Part shown: piece after piece, positions 8,645-17,891 of the stretch
Layout: each line of letters starts with the position of its first letter
Numbering within the stretch: the first letter of the stretch is position 1
Origin: Paraburkholderia bryophila
GTDB lineage: Bacteria; Pseudomonadota; Gammaproteobacteria; Burkholderiales; Burkholderiaceae
DNA: 64,000 bases
Direction: 5' to 3'
Assembly: GCF_013409255.1 (NCBI RefSeq)
Contig: NZ_JACCAS010000002.1
Location: 744,001-808,000, forward strand
The notes under the pieces: model-generated
Databases searched by the model: none
The model's input: only the letters and a program-made list of their open reading frames with translations
Told to the model about the DNA's origin: nothing
Program-made: the position numbers and the translations under genes

Positions 8645-9412
8645 TCAGCGCGTGGCGTACTCGTCGTGCCGCTTCCACCAGACGCCCGTTTCGTTGCGCC
8701 CCTTCGGCGCACGATCGAGCCACGAGTACATCCCCCAGATACCATCCACACCGCGCGCGTAGGTGGAATACGTGTGATACACGACGCCATCCTCCAGCAC
8801 GAATGCACTCAGCCCCGGCCGGTCCTGCGTATAGGTCGCCGGATCGGTCCCGCACGTGGCCGCGAATTGCGCGACCGGCGCGGGCACCTGGGCCGCGTCC
8901 ATCGCATGTCCGCCGCGCTGGTAGTTGTATTCGACGCGCCCTTCGCGCTGCTCCGCGTCGGTGAACGCGATGTTGAAGTCGAAATTGAAATCGCTGCCGA
9001 ACGACGAGGCCCACGGAAACGTCCAGCCCATTCGCTGCCGATACGCCAGCAGCTTCGCGAGCGGCGCGCGCGATATCGCGGACAAGGTCACGTCGTGGTT
9101 CGCGAGGTGGACCACGAGTCCATCGAAGCCGTCCGCGATCGCCGAGCACGACGGGCATCCCGCCTTGTAGTCCGGTCCGAACATGAAGTGGTAAACGAGC
9201 AGTTGCGAGCGGCCGCGAAACAGCTCGGCCAGCGACGCGCTGCCTTGTTGCGTGTCGAACCGGTACGCCTTGTCGATGCGGACCCACGGCAACGCCTGGC
9301 GCTGCCGGACCAGTTCGTCGCCCTGCCGCGTGAACGCCTTCTCCGCGTCGAGCAATTCGAGCCGCGCGGCCAGCCATTGTTCACGGGTTCCAGTCGGATG
9401 CGTCGTCATCAT
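8645..9412 (-). CDS. DUF899 family thioredoxin-like protein
   Basis: A 255-residue soluble protein. The segment LLVYHFMFGPDYKAGCPSC followed by AIADGFDG is the DUF899 signature; the family is predicted to adopt a thioredoxin-like fold, with the CPSC motif at the redox-active position. Other family features are WTFPWASSFGSDFNFDF and the C-terminal DGIWGMYSWLDRAPKGR. Function is unknown; a peroxiredoxin-like or thiol-oxidoreductase role is inference. The start at 9412 has GGAG six bases upstream; the next codon is also ATG. It is the first gene of a two-gene unit with DUF2182 and is divergent from the HTH regulator across 139 bases. Confidence 0.85.
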   Translation of the reverse strand: MMTTHPTGTREQWLAARLELLDAEKAFTRQGDELVRQRQALPWVRIDKAYRFDTQQGSASLAELFRGRSQLLVYHFMFGPDYKAGCPSCSAIADGFDGLVVHLANHDVTLSAISRAPLAKLLAYRQRMGWTFPWASSFGSDFNFDFNIAFTDAEQREGRVEYNYQRGGHAMDAAQVPAPVAQFAATCGTDPATYTQDRPGLSAFVLEDGVVYHTYSTYARGVDGIWGMYSWLDRAPKGRNETGVWWKRHDEYATR

Positions 9413-9551
9413 GTTTCACTCCGTTAGGTATCCTGCGCCGTGAGTCCGGTCGCTCAGCGGCCGGTACGGCGTAGGGGTTGTCGGTCGTGCTAGATTAGTC
9501 GCGAGCAATCGTTCGATGGGAGTGACAAGTGTGGCGTGATTCGGATCGGCA

Positions 9552-10775
9552 ATGGACTCGCTAGTCACGGCTGCGGCGCGCGCGCTCGCGGCGGGCGATC
9601 CGTTCGGCGCGCTGAACCATGTTGCGCTGCGAGACGATGCGCCCGCGCTTGCATTGCGCGGCATCGCGATGGCGCAACTCGGCGACTTGCCGCGCGCCAA
9701 GGTGCTGGTGCGCAGCGCGGCGCGCGCGTTCGGAGCGAAAGCGCCGCTGGCCCGCGCGCGCTGTGTGATCGCCGAGGCGGAAATCGCGCTGGCGTCGCGC
9801 GATCTGAACTGGCCAGTAAAAGCGCTCGATGCCGCGCGCGTTCTGCTCGACGCGCACGGCGACCGGCTGAACGCCGCGCATGCGCGCTACCTGCAAGTGC
9901 GGCGCCTGCTGCTGATCGGACAACTCGACGAAGCTGAACGCGCGCTCGCCAGACTCGATCCCACACCCTTCCCACCTTCGACGCGCGCCGCCCACGAACT
10001 GATGGTGGCCGGCATCGCGCTGCGCCGTGTGCGGACCGCAACGGCGCGCGCCGCCCTTGCGCGCGCCGAACACGCCGCGTGTCAAACCGGTATTCCCACG
10101 CTGATCGCCGAGGTCGACCACGCGGCCCTCGCGCTGACCACGCCTGCAGCACGTCTGATCGAACGCGGCGAAGAACGGCTCCTTCTGCTCGACGAAGTCG
10201 AAGCGCTGCTGGCCGCGTCGAATGTGCTGGTGGTGGACGCCTGCCGTCACGTCATACAAAGCGCGAACACGACGATCCCGCTCGCCAGCCGCCCGGTGCT
10301 GTTCACGCTCGCACGCATGCTGGCCGAAGCGTGGCCCGACGATGTGCCGCGCGACGCGCTCGTCGCACGTGCATTCCGGGCGAAGCACGCGGACGAATCG
10401 CACCGGGCGCGCCTGCGGGTCGAAGTCGGGCGGCTTCGTGCGCTGTTGGGCACGCTGGCCGAAGTGAACGCGACGCAGCGTGGCTTCGCGTTGGCGCCGC
10501 GCGAAGCCGCCGCGGCCGTGGTGCTCGCGCGACCCGTCGACGAAGCGCACGCGGCGCTGCTCGCGTGCCTCGCCGACGGCGAATCGTGGGCAAGCTCGGC
10601 GCTCGCGCTGGCGCTCGGCGCCAGCCAGCGCACCGTGCAGCGAACGCTGGATTCGCTGGCCGCGGCCGGCAAGGTGCAGTCGATCGGATTCGGCCGGGCG
10701 CGCCGCTGGATGATGCCGCCTATCCCGGGATTCGCGACGGCTTTGTTACTCCCCTCGCTTTTTTCCAACGATTAG
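9552..10775 (+). CDS. Helix-turn-helix regulator with TPR-like helical region
   Basis: A 407-residue protein, almost entirely Ala/Arg/Leu-rich helices. The first 250 residues look like tandem helical hairpins of tetratricopeptide type (for example AARALAAGDPFGALNH and ALRGIAMAQLGDLPRAKVL). A winged helix-turn-helix lies near the C terminus, where SALALALGASQRTVQRTLDS is followed by LAAAGKVQSIGFGRARRW. It starts 139 bases from the divergent DUF899 gene and ends nine bases before the beta-propeller gene. A local regulator of both transcripts is the natural reading. No close named family is recognised. Confidence 0.72.
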   Translation: MDSLVTAAARALAAGDPFGALNHVALRDDAPALALRGIAMAQLGDLPRAKVLVRSAARAFGAKAPLARARCVIAEAEIALASRDLNWPVKALDAARVLLDAHGDRLNAAHARYLQVRRLLLIGQLDEAERALARLDPTPFPPSTRAAHELMVAGIALRRVRTATARAALARAEHAACQTGIPTLIAEVDHAALALTTPAARLIERGEERLLLLDEVEALLAASNVLVVDACRHVIQSANTTIPLASRPVLFTLARMLAEAWPDDVPRDALVARAFRAKHADESHRARLRVEVGRLRALLGTLAEVNATQRGFALAPREAAAAVVLARPVDEAHAALLACLADGESWASSALALALGASQRTVQRTLDSLAAAGKVQSIGFGRARRWMMPPIPGFATALLLPSLFSND

Positions 10776-10784
10776 GATGGAAGC

Positions 10785-11474
10785 ATGAACCGATCAGCCG
10801 CCAGAATCCTTCGTGAATATGGACCCTTTCCGGGCGTCGACAGTGTGGGCGGCGTCACGTACGACGGTCAGCATGTCTGGCTTGCCGCCGGCAACACACT
10901 GACTTCGCTCGACCCATCGAGCGGCGAGACGCTGCACTCGATCGACGTTGCCGCGCACGCGGGCACCGCCTTCGACGGTCAGCATCTGTTCCAGATCGCA
11001 GCCGATCGCATCCAGAAGATCGATCCGCAAACCGGCCAGGTGCTCGGCACGATTCCCGCGCCCGGCGGCGCCGGCGCCGATTCGGGACTGGCGTGGGCGG
11101 AAGGCTCGTTATGGGTCGGCCAGTATCGGGACCGCAAGATCCATCAGATCGATCCGCAGACCGGCGCGATTCTCCGCACCATAGAATCCAATCGTTTCGT
11201 GACCGGCGTGACCTGGGTCGAGGGCGACCTGTGGCATGCCACCTGGGAAGACGACGCAAGCGAGTTGCGGCGTATCGATCCCAACACCGGAGACGTGCTG
11301 GAGAGTCTTGAGTTGCCGACGGGCGTCGGTGTGTCGGGGCTCGAATCCGACGGCGCCGATCGTTTCTTCTGCGGCGGCGGGAATAGTGGAAAAGTGCGAG
11401 TGGTGCAGCGGCCTGGGCGAGCGTCCGAGGGCGAGACCGAAGCCGGGGTTCCCGTCGACTCGACGCGTGAGTAA
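10785..11474 (+). CDS. Glutamine-cyclotransferase-like beta-propeller protein
   Basis: A 229-residue protein built of repeating blades: VTYDGQHVWLAAG, AFDGQHLFQIA, LAWAEGSLWVGQY, VTWVEGDLWHATW, each followed by an IDPxTG turn (IDPQTGQVL, IDPQTGAIL, IDPNTGDVL). This resembles the five-bladed glutaminyl-peptide cyclotransferase and SMP-30/YncE-type propellers. No signal peptide is present, unlike secreted QC enzymes, so it is probably cytoplasmic and need not be an enzyme. AGGATGGAAG lies just ahead of the ATG. It follows the HTH regulator by nine bases, so they form an operon. Confidence 0.75.
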   Translation: MNRSAARILREYGPFPGVDSVGGVTYDGQHVWLAAGNTLTSLDPSSGETLHSIDVAAHAGTAFDGQHLFQIAADRIQKIDPQTGQVLGTIPAPGGAGADSGLAWAEGSLWVGQYRDRKIHQIDPQTGAILRTIESNRFVTGVTWVEGDLWHATWEDDASELRRIDPNTGDVLESLELPTGVGVSGLESDGADRFFCGGGNSGKVRVVQRPGRASEGETEAGVPVDSTRE

Positions 11475-11520
11475 TCGAAACGCGCGTCGCTTGAACAGTC
11501 ACGCAATCGACCGCGTCACA

Positions 11521-12885
11521 TCATGTCTGCACGGCGGGAAACATAACCGACACGCTCAAACCCCGTCCACCGTGACCCGCTTCCAACGTGACTTCGGCGA
11601 GATGCGCCCGCGCGATTTCCCGCACGATGGAAAGTCCCAGACCGCTACCCTCTTCGCTGGACGCGCGAAAGAACGGCTCGAACACGCGCTCGCGCAGTTC
11701 GGCGCTGATGCCCGGCCCTTCGTCGGTGATCGTGACGACCCAGCGCGCGTCTTTCGCGGCGAGATTGAGCGCGACATGGCCGCCTGACGGTGTATAGCGA
11801 ATCGCGTTGTCCAACAGATTGAACAGCAGCACGGACAGCAACGGCTCGTTACCCATCACCTCCGCAGGTTCGTCGAGTTGCGCCGACAATTCGACGCCGC
11901 GCCGCTGCGCGAGCAACGCCAACTGTTCGATCGTGCCGGTCGCGACCGCGCGCAGATCGACTGGCACGCCCTGAAAGTCGGCATAGTCCGCGGCTTCCGC
12001 TTGCGCGAGCAACAGCAACTGATTCGTGAGCGCCACCAGCGAGAGATTGCTGCGATGCATCGCCAGCAGCGTCTCCTTGATTTGCGTGAGATCGTCCTGA
12101 CGGCGCGCGTATTGCAACTGCGTGCCGAGCAGCGTGAGCGGCGTGCGCAACTGGTGCGCCGCGTCCGCGATAAAGCGCCGCTGCATCGCAGTCTTACGCT
12201 CGATGATATCGAGGCACTGATTGAACGCGCTGACAATAGGACGCAACTCGTTGCGCAACGGATCGGCCCGCACCCGCACCGCAGCATCCGGCGCGCGCGC
12301 GAGCATGTCGTTGGCGAGTCGCATCAGCGGACGCAGTTCGAACGTGAGACCGACGCACACCAGCACCACCGCAATCGCGACGATGCCGGCGAAATGCAGC
12401 ATCTGCGGTTGCCATAGCGCAGCGGCAGTAGCGTCGCGCTGCAGCAGCGTGCGTCCGACCGACACCACCACGTGTTTGATAGCGCCCGCGTCGTACATCG
12501 GCCGGATCAGCGACACCGCGCGGATCGGATGACCGCTCACCGTCGCGTCGTACCAGAGCGGCGATTCGTCCGGCACGCGCAGCGGGAAATCCGATGTGCC
12601 CGCAATCGTCGCGCCGCCCACTTCGCGAATGCTGAAATAGACATGGTCGCCGGCCGGCGAGCTCAGAATCTCGATCGCGCTAGGCGATATCTCCGCGTGC
12701 AGATAACCGTTGGTCCACTCGATGTCGCCCGCCATCACGCGCGCGGACGACAGCAGCGCTTCGTCCTGCAACAGCCGCGCGGTGCGCGCGGCGTTGTCGT
12801 GGGCGATCAGGCCCGCGGCGATCACGTAGACGGTCATGGGCAGCAGCAGCCATAGCAGCAGCCTGAGCCGCAGGCTATTCGTCAT
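11521..12885 (-). CDS. Sensor histidine kinase, TctE-like
   Basis: A 454-residue membrane kinase. TM1 is at about 7-29, followed by a periplasmic sensor of roughly 130 residues of the type found in TctE/QseC kinases, TM2 at about 160-182 and a HAMP-like linker. The dimerisation and phosphorylation site is FIADAAHQLRTPL. The ATPase domain shows the N box (LLDNAIRYTPSGG), G1 (DEGPGIS), the F box (VFEPFFR) and G2 (GSGLGLSIV). Its start overlaps the end of the response regulator gene by 11 bases. Together with the upstream organic-acid symporter this suggests sensing of a tricarboxylate or related acid and control of the transporter gene; the ligand is inferred from context. Confidence 0.88.
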   Translation of the reverse strand: MTNSLRLRLLLWLLLPMTVYVIAAGLIAHDNAARTARLLQDEALLSSARVMAGDIEWTNGYLHAEISPSAIEILSSPAGDHVYFSIREVGGATIAGTSDFPLRVPDESPLWYDATVSGHPIRAVSLIRPMYDAGAIKHVVVSVGRTLLQRDATAAALWQPQMLHFAGIVAIAVVLVCVGLTFELRPLMRLANDMLARAPDAAVRVRADPLRNELRPIVSAFNQCLDIIERKTAMQRRFIADAAHQLRTPLTLLGTQLQYARRQDDLTQIKETLLAMHRSNLSLVALTNQLLLLAQAEAADYADFQGVPVDLRAVATGTIEQLALLAQRRGVELSAQLDEPAEVMGNEPLLSVLLFNLLDNAIRYTPSGGHVALNLAAKDARWVVTITDEGPGISAELRERVFEPFFRASSEEGSGLGLSIVREIARAHLAEVTLEAGHGGRGLSVSVMFPAVQT

Positions 12886-13552
12886 CGGCGCCGTCTTCCA
12901 GCAGATAGCCGAGACCGCGCAATGTGATGATCGTCGCGGTGCTCTTTTCGAGCTTCTTGCGCAGCCGCGAGACGTAGATTTCGATCGCGTCTTCGCTGGT
13001 CATCGCGTCGCCTTTGCTGAGCGAATCCGCCAGCATGGTCTTCGCGACGGTCTTCTTGGCGCGCAGTATCAGCGCTTCGAGCACCGCATGTTCGCGCGGC
13101 GTCAGCGCCAGCGGTTCACCTTCCACCGCGAACTGGCAGCGGTCCATGTCGTAGGTGAGATTGCCGCATTTGAGTTTGTTCGAGCGAGAAGGCGCCTGGC
13201 GACGCGCCAGCACCTTCACGCGCGCGACCAGTTCGCGCGCGTCGAACGGCTTGACGATGTAGTCGTCCGCGCCGGCACCGAGCAGCACCACTTTTTCGTC
13301 GACGGCGCCGGTGGCCGTGAGGATCAGCACCGGCGTCGTGTCCTCGCGCTCGCGCATGCGGCGCAACACGCTTTTGCCCGACAGGTGCGGCAGATTCAGA
13401 TCGAGCAGCACCACGTCGTAGGGGACGGCGCGCAGCGCACTTTCCGCCGCTTCGCCGTCGCTGACACGGTCGAGCATGAAGCCGTCGTCGAGCAGAATAC
13501 GCGCGAGCCAGTGCGCGAGCTGGTCATTGTCCTCTACGAGCAGTAGCCTCAT
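12875..13552 (-). CDS. OmpR-type response regulator, TctD-like
   Basis: A 225-residue regulator with a receiver domain (MRLLLVEDNDQL; acceptor Asp in VLLDLNLPHLSG; K in VKPFDARELVARV) and a C-terminal winged helix (LTPREHAVLEALILRAKK, ending in the recognition and wing region EDAIEIYVSRLRKKL). The start at 13552 is preferred over the in-frame ATG at 13576 because GGGAAGGA lies directly ahead of it and MRLLLVEDN is the normal family N terminus. It begins 20 bases after the symporter stop and overlaps the kinase by 11 bases. It presumably activates the symporter promoter, as TctD does for the tricarboxylate transporter. Confidence 0.9.
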   Translation of the reverse strand: MRLLLVEDNDQLAHWLARILLDDGFMLDRVSDGEAAESALRAVPYDVVLLDLNLPHLSGKSVLRRMREREDTTPVLILTATGAVDEKVVLLGAGADDYIVKPFDARELVARVKVLARRQAPSRSNKLKCGNLTYDMDRCQFAVEGEPLALTPREHAVLEALILRAKKTVAKTMLADSLSKGDAMTSEDAIEIYVSRLRKKLEKSTATIITLRGLGYLLEDGADDE

Positions 13553-13572
13553 TCCTTCCCTCCCCAAAGCGT

Positions 13573-14898
13573 TCATGCGGTCTTGTATTGCTCCCGCGCC
13601 GGCGCAGAACGGTACAGGATCAGCGTGGCGACCACGCCGCACACGGCGGCGAACGACATCCACGCGCCCGGCGAAGCCTTATCGCCGGTAGTATGAATCA
13701 GCCACGTCGAGATTGCCGGCGTGAATCCGCCGATCACCGTGGCAAGGCTGTAGGCCATCGAAAAGCCCGTGGTGCGCACATGAGCCGGCATCAATTCAGT
13801 CAGCGCGACGACCATCGCGCCGTTGTACCACGCGTACAGCACCGACAGCCAGAGTTCGACCATCAACAGACGCTCGAACGACGGTTGCACGACCAACCAT
13901 TGCATGACCGGATAGGCCGTCAGAATCGCCAGCACCGTGCAGGCCAGCAGCACCGGGCGACGGCCGATACGATCCGACACGGCGCCCGCGATCGGCAGCC
14001 AGATGAAGTTCGACACGCCGACGCAGACCGTCACCAGCAGCGCGTCGAGCGAGGACAGCTTGAGCACGACCTTGCCGAAGGTCGGCGTGTACGCGGTGAT
14101 CAGATAGAACGACGCGGTCGTCATGATCACGAGGCCCATGCCGGCGAGAATCAGACGCGAGTGCTGCACCATCGACTTCGCGATCTCACCCATGCTCGGA
14201 CGATGCCGGCGCGCGGCGAATTCCTCGGTCTCCTGCAGCGAACGGCGCACGTAGAACAGGAACGGCACGATCATGCAGCCGACAATGAACGGAATGCGCC
14301 AGCCCCATGCGTTCATTTCCGAAGCCGGAACCAGGCGGTTCAACAGCACGCCGAGCGACGCCGCGAACACCACCGCGACCTGCTGGCTCGCCGACTGCCA
14401 CGAGCAATAGAAGCCGCGATTGCCCTTGGTCGCGATTTCGGACAGATAGACCGACACGCCACCCAGTTCGACGCCCGCGGAAAAGCCTTGCAGCAAGCGC
14501 CCGAACAGCACGATAGCCGGCGCCAGCAAGCCGATCGCCGCGTAGCTCGGCACGAATGCGACGCACGCGGTGCCGATTGCCATCAGCGTCAGCGACAGAA
14601 TCAAACCCTTGCGGCGGCCGTGATGGTCGATGTACGCGCCGAGCACCAGCGCGCCGACCGGACGCATCAGGAAGCCCGCGCCGAACACGGACAGCGCCAG
14701 CATCAGCGACGCGAATTCGTTGCCCGTCGGAAAGAACGTCGCAGCAATTGCAGCCGCGTAGTACCCGTACACGGTGAAGTCGTACATCTCGAGGAAGTTG
14801 CCGCTGGTGACGCGGAACACCGCTTTGACGCGCGATTCCCTCGGCTTGGGCGGTGCGTCGGCGGGCGCCGTGGCGTCGATCGTGGAGGGTGATGTCAT
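13573..14898 (-). CDS. MFS transporter, metabolite:H+ symporter (citrate/tricarballylate type)
   Basis: A 441-residue, 12-helix major facilitator of the MHS family. The N-terminal [19 protein letters not shown] and the loop [17 protein letters not shown] are typical, as are [15 protein letters not shown] and [10 protein letters not shown] in the second half. The nearest named relatives by eye are citrate-proton and tricarballylate symporters (CitA/TcuC). It heads an operon with the TctD/TctE-like pair. GAGG stands eight bases ahead of the ATG. The 126-base region upstream, shared with no divergent gene, should hold the operon promoter. The substrate is inferred, not proven. Confidence 0.88.
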   Translation of the reverse strand: MTSPSTIDATAPADAPPKPRESRVKAVFRVTSGNFLEMYDFTVYGYYAAAIAATFFPTGNEFASLMLALSVFGAGFLMRPVGALVLGAYIDHHGRRKGLILSLTLMAIGTACVAFVPSYAAIGLLAPAIVLFGRLLQGFSAGVELGGVSVYLSEIATKGNRGFYCSWQSASQQVAVVFAASLGVLLNRLVPASEMNAWGWRIPFIVGCMIVPFLFYVRRSLQETEEFAARRHRPSMGEIAKSMVQHSRLILAGMGLVIMTTASFYLITAYTPTFGKVVLKLSSLDALLVTVCVGVSNFIWLPIAGAVSDRIGRRPVLLACTVLAILTAYPVMQWLVVQPSFERLLMVELWLSVLYAWYNGAMVVALTELMPAHVRTTGFSMAYSLATVIGGFTPAISTWLIHTTGDKASPGAWMSFAAVCGVVATLILYRSAPAREQYKTA

Positions 14899-15024
14899 AG
14901 TGACCTCGTTAGTTGAGCCCGGCGTCGATCGTCGGGTTGATCTCGGTAGTGCGGGACGAACACGTCCTCGGCGGTCAGCGTGACCGCCGGGTCCGGCTTC
15001 ATGATTCAGGGAAACGCGATTGGA

Positions 15025-16014
15025 TCAGCCGATCGTCATCACGGCTTTACCTAATTGACTGCGCGACTCGAGCGCTTCATGCGCCGCTTCGACGTCGTCG
15101 AATGTGTAGCGGCCGCTGATCTCGACTTTCAGCGTGCCGTCCTGCAGCGCGGCGAATATTTCATCCGCGCGGCGCTGTACGGTTGCGCCATCGGCGAGGT
15201 GATCGGCGAGACGCGGGCGAGTCAGGAACAACGAGCCCGCTTCGCCCAGTTCGATCGGATCGAGATCGTTCAGCGAGCCGGAGACCGAGCCGTAATTCAC
15301 CACGAGGCCGCGCGTGCGGGTCGCGCGGAAACTGTCGCGCAGCGTCGCGCGTCCCACCGCATCGAACACCACGTCGACGCCGCGACCTTGGGTTGCTTCG
15401 CGCACGCGGTCGGCGAAACCGCCGTCTTCGTAGAGCATCACGTGGTCCGCGCCGTGCGCACGGGCCACCTCGGCTTTCGCTTCGCTGCTCGTCGTGGCGT
15501 ACACCGTCACGCCGCGCCGCTTCGCGAGTTGCACCAGCAACTGGCCGATGCCGCCCGACGCCGCATGCACGAGACACGTGCTGCCCGCACTGAGTCGCGC
15601 GACGTCTTCGAGCAGATAGTGCGCGGTCGAACCCTGGAAGATCGCGGCGGCGGCCAGATCGAACGGGATCGCGTCAGGAATGCGCGCGACACGCGCCGCC
15701 GGTACGACCGCATAGTCGGCGTACGCGCCCCACGAGATACACCATGCAACGCGGTCGCCGCGCTCGCACGAGGTGACGTTCGAACCGGTCTGGACGACCT
15801 CGCCCGCGCCTTCCATGCCGAGCGTGACCGGCAAACGGACGGGATAGGTGCGCGACTCGCGGTACTTGCCCTGCCGCGTATGGACGTCCATGAAGTTGAT
15901 GCCGGCGCAACCCACCCGGATCAGCACCTCGTCCGGCCCCGGCGACGGAATCCCGATATCGACGCGGCGCAGCACCTCGGGACCGCCGTATTGCTCGATG
16001 CGAATGGCCTTCAT
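15025..16014 (-). CDS. Quinone oxidoreductase-like zinc-independent MDR protein
   Basis: A 329-residue medium-chain dehydrogenase/reductase of the NADPH:quinone oxidoreductase class. The start is the ATG giving MKAIRIEQYGG. Visible family features are the N-terminal GroES-like domain (VLIRVGCAGINFMDVHTRQG), the NADPH-binding Rossmann motif HAASGGIGQLLVQLA and the FDAVGRATL strand. The zinc-binding cysteines of alcohol dehydrogenases are absent. It probably reduces quinones or alpha,beta-unsaturated carbonyls. It starts 37 bases after the stop of the upstream substrate-binding-protein gene on the same strand, so they may be cotranscribed, though no functional link is obvious. Confidence 0.88.
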   Translation of the reverse strand: MKAIRIEQYGGPEVLRRVDIGIPSPGPDEVLIRVGCAGINFMDVHTRQGKYRESRTYPVRLPVTLGMEGAGEVVQTGSNVTSCERGDRVAWCISWGAYADYAVVPAARVARIPDAIPFDLAAAAIFQGSTAHYLLEDVARLSAGSTCLVHAASGGIGQLLVQLAKRRGVTVYATTSSEAKAEVARAHGADHVMLYEDGGFADRVREATQGRGVDVVFDAVGRATLRDSFRATRTRGLVVNYGSVSGSLNDLDPIELGEAGSLFLTRPRLADHLADGATVQRRADEIFAALQDGTLKVEISGRYTFDDVEAAHEALESRSQLGKAVMTIG

Positions 16015-16051
16015 AGGTCGTGTTCCGTGTTCTTGAAGAAGAGGATGCGGC

Positions 16052-17071
16052 TCAATGCGCCGCAACGGCGTTGACTTCGTCGGCGAACCGGTTGGTATAG
16101 GTCCGGCTCAGTTCGACGTGACGCGGCACGATCTCCGGATTCACCGCGGCGAGCGCGCCGAGCACGGTCTGCGGTGCGCCGTCGGGCATCCTGCCGTCAC
16201 GCGAAAACGACGGCATCGTCGCGGCAAGCGCCTGCCGGTACAGCGATTCGTTCGCGCCGACGAAATCGCGCGGCAGCACCGCCATGATCTGATCGGCGCT
16301 GTGCGTGGCGATGAACGCGAGCGAGCGCACCATCGCGCGCACCAGCCGGCGGCTTTCGTCCGGATGAGCGGCGACCCACTTGCGCTGCGCGTACAGACAG
16401 GAACTGGCGTAGGGGCCGCCCAACGCGAGCCGTGTGCCTTCGATACTGCGCATGTCCACGAGCACCTGCGCCGTGCCGGCGGCGAGCAGTTTCGACGCGG
16501 TGGGTTCCTCGACCATGACGGCATCGATCGATCCGTTCTTCATGGCGTCGGCGAAACTGTTGTCGGAACCCAGCGGCACGACCGTATAGGCGTTCGCGGG
16601 CAGACCCGCGCGTTGCGCCAGATAGCGGCTCAGGAAATCGGTGGACGCGCCGAAGCCGGTTACGCCGAGCCGCCGGCCGCGCGCGTCGGCCATGCTCTGC
16701 ATCGGCTTCGCCGCCTTCGTCGACGCGAGTTCGGCCAGTCCCGCGGAACGTGCGAGCACAACGATCGCTTCGACTTCGAGGCCGCGGCTTTGCAGATCGA
16801 TCGTATGGTCGTAGAAACCCACCGCGCCTTGCACGGCGCCGGCAATCAGTTCGGTCGCGGTATCGACGCCGGCGGGTTCGGACAGGATGTCGACGTCGAG
16901 CCCTTCGTCGCGGAAGTAGCCCAGCCGCGAAGCCAGCGTGACCGGCAGGTAGACGATCTTGGTGGCACCGCCCGTCATCAGCGTCAGCTTTTCCGCCTGG
17001 GCATAGGGCGTCCAGAGCAGGATCGCGCAGGCGGTCGAGGCGAGCGCCGTGAAGCGGGCGAACGGTGGCAT
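16052..17071 (-). CDS. ABC transporter periplasmic binding protein (NMT1/SsuA-like), no permease nearby
   Basis: A 339-residue exported protein with a signal peptide (MPPFARFTALASTACAILLW, cleavage near YAQA/EK). The mature part begins LTLMTGGATKIVYLPVTLA and continues GYFRDEGLDVDILSE, the pattern of NMT1/THI5-like proteins that bind sulfonates, nitrate or pyrimidine precursors. No ATPase or permease gene adjoins it in this window, so it is an orphan binding protein. The start is set by the signal peptide; the frame is open further upstream without recognisable sequence. The ligand is unknown. Confidence 0.83.
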   Translation of the reverse strand: MPPFARFTALASTACAILLWTPYAQAEKLTLMTGGATKIVYLPVTLASRLGYFRDEGLDVDILSEPAGVDTATELIAGAVQGAVGFYDHTIDLQSRGLEVEAIVVLARSAGLAELASTKAAKPMQSMADARGRRLGVTGFGASTDFLSRYLAQRAGLPANAYTVVPLGSDNSFADAMKNGSIDAVMVEEPTASKLLAAGTAQVLVDMRSIEGTRLALGGPYASSCLYAQRKWVAAHPDESRRLVRAMVRSLAFIATHSADQIMAVLPRDFVGANESLYRQALAATMPSFSRDGRMPDGAPQTVLGALAAVNPEIVPRHVELSRTYTNRFADEVNAVAAH

Positions 17072-17273
17072 GTCAAACGGTCTCCATATGCGGGCACTCG
17101 TCCGATGTTGACGGATCGTCTCGTGCCGCGCTTGCCGAGGAGTATAAAAAACCAACGCCTTCTGGCTGCTTTCCGTCGCGTGGAAATGTTGTGGGTGTTT
17201 ACCCTTTGCGGGCGGGTGCGAAGGCGTTTGCGTTGAAACGGGACGACGTTGTAGCGGGTGGTTCGTCTACTGC

Positions 17274-17723
17274 TCAACCGCCCTGTTCGCCTTGTTTGAC
17301 GCGCGCGAAGCGTTCGTCGAAATCACGCGCGAGCGCGCCCACCGTCAGCTCGCCGAAGCGTGCAAGCAGCGCGGTTTCAGCCTCCTGCATCGCTTTAGAC
17401 AAGCCCGCGTTGACGGCCTGTTCGACCAGACATTGCGGGTCGTCGTCCGTCAGGAGTTCGGAGAAAAGCGGCGGCTCGCCCACCGCGCGGTAGACGTCCA
17501 GCAAGGTGAGTTTGTCGAGATCTTCGGCTAATACCCAACCACCTCCATGGCCCTTTTCAGAGCGTACGTAGCCCTGATCCCGCAGACCCGCCAGCATTCT
17601 GCGCACCACCACGGCGTGCGTGCGCAGCATCTGCGCGATCGTTTCGGACGTCAGCGGGCCGTCGTGCCGATCCATGTGAATCAGCACGTGCAGCATCCGC
17701 GAGAGCCGGCTGTCGGTTCTCAT
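17274..17723 (-). CDS. Rrf2-family transcriptional regulator
   Basis: A 149-residue winged-helix regulator: SRMLHVLIHMDRHDGPLTSE, then the recognition region RTHAVVVRRMLAGLRDQGYV and the wing GHGGGWVLAEDLDKLTL. It has only one cysteine (PQCLVEQ) where IscR needs three, so it is unlikely to bind an iron-sulfur cluster and resembles the YwnA/NsrR-lacking-cluster group. GAGG lies seven bases before the ATG. It is divergent from the flavin oxidoreductase gene across 168 bases containing a palindrome, and probably represses that gene and itself in response to thiol or electrophile stress (inference). Confidence 0.88.
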   Translation of the reverse strand: MRTDSRLSRMLHVLIHMDRHDGPLTSETIAQMLRTHAVVVRRMLAGLRDQGYVRSEKGHGGGWVLAEDLDKLTLLDVYRAVGEPPLFSELLTDDDPQCLVEQAVNAGLSKAMQEAETALLARFGELTVGALARDFDERFARVKQGEQGG

Positions 17724-17766
17724 CGTTCACCTCGTTATCGAACCGCGTCGCGTGGAATCAACTCAC

Positions 17767-17808
17767 GCAACATTTAAAGTTGCAAGAAGTATAGCACCGC
17801 CCTATCAT
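17767..17808 (+). promoter_or_regulatory. Promoter for the flavin oxidoreductase gene with overlapping candidate Rrf2 operator
   Basis: The inverted repeat GCAAC-N7-GTTGC occupies 17767-17783 with an AT-only centre. It overlaps a plausible sigma-70 promoter: TTGCAA at 17780-17785, a 17-base spacer and TATCAT at 17803-17808. A protein bound to the repeat would cover the -35 element. The position between the divergent Rrf2 and oxidoreductase genes fits autoregulation. Confidence 0.5.
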
Positions 17809-17891
17809 GCAACTCGTGATGTTTCATGAGATGCGAACGGACGCTCGAACCGGTTGGCGGAGCGGCGCACGCGCAACATTGGAGAGAAAAC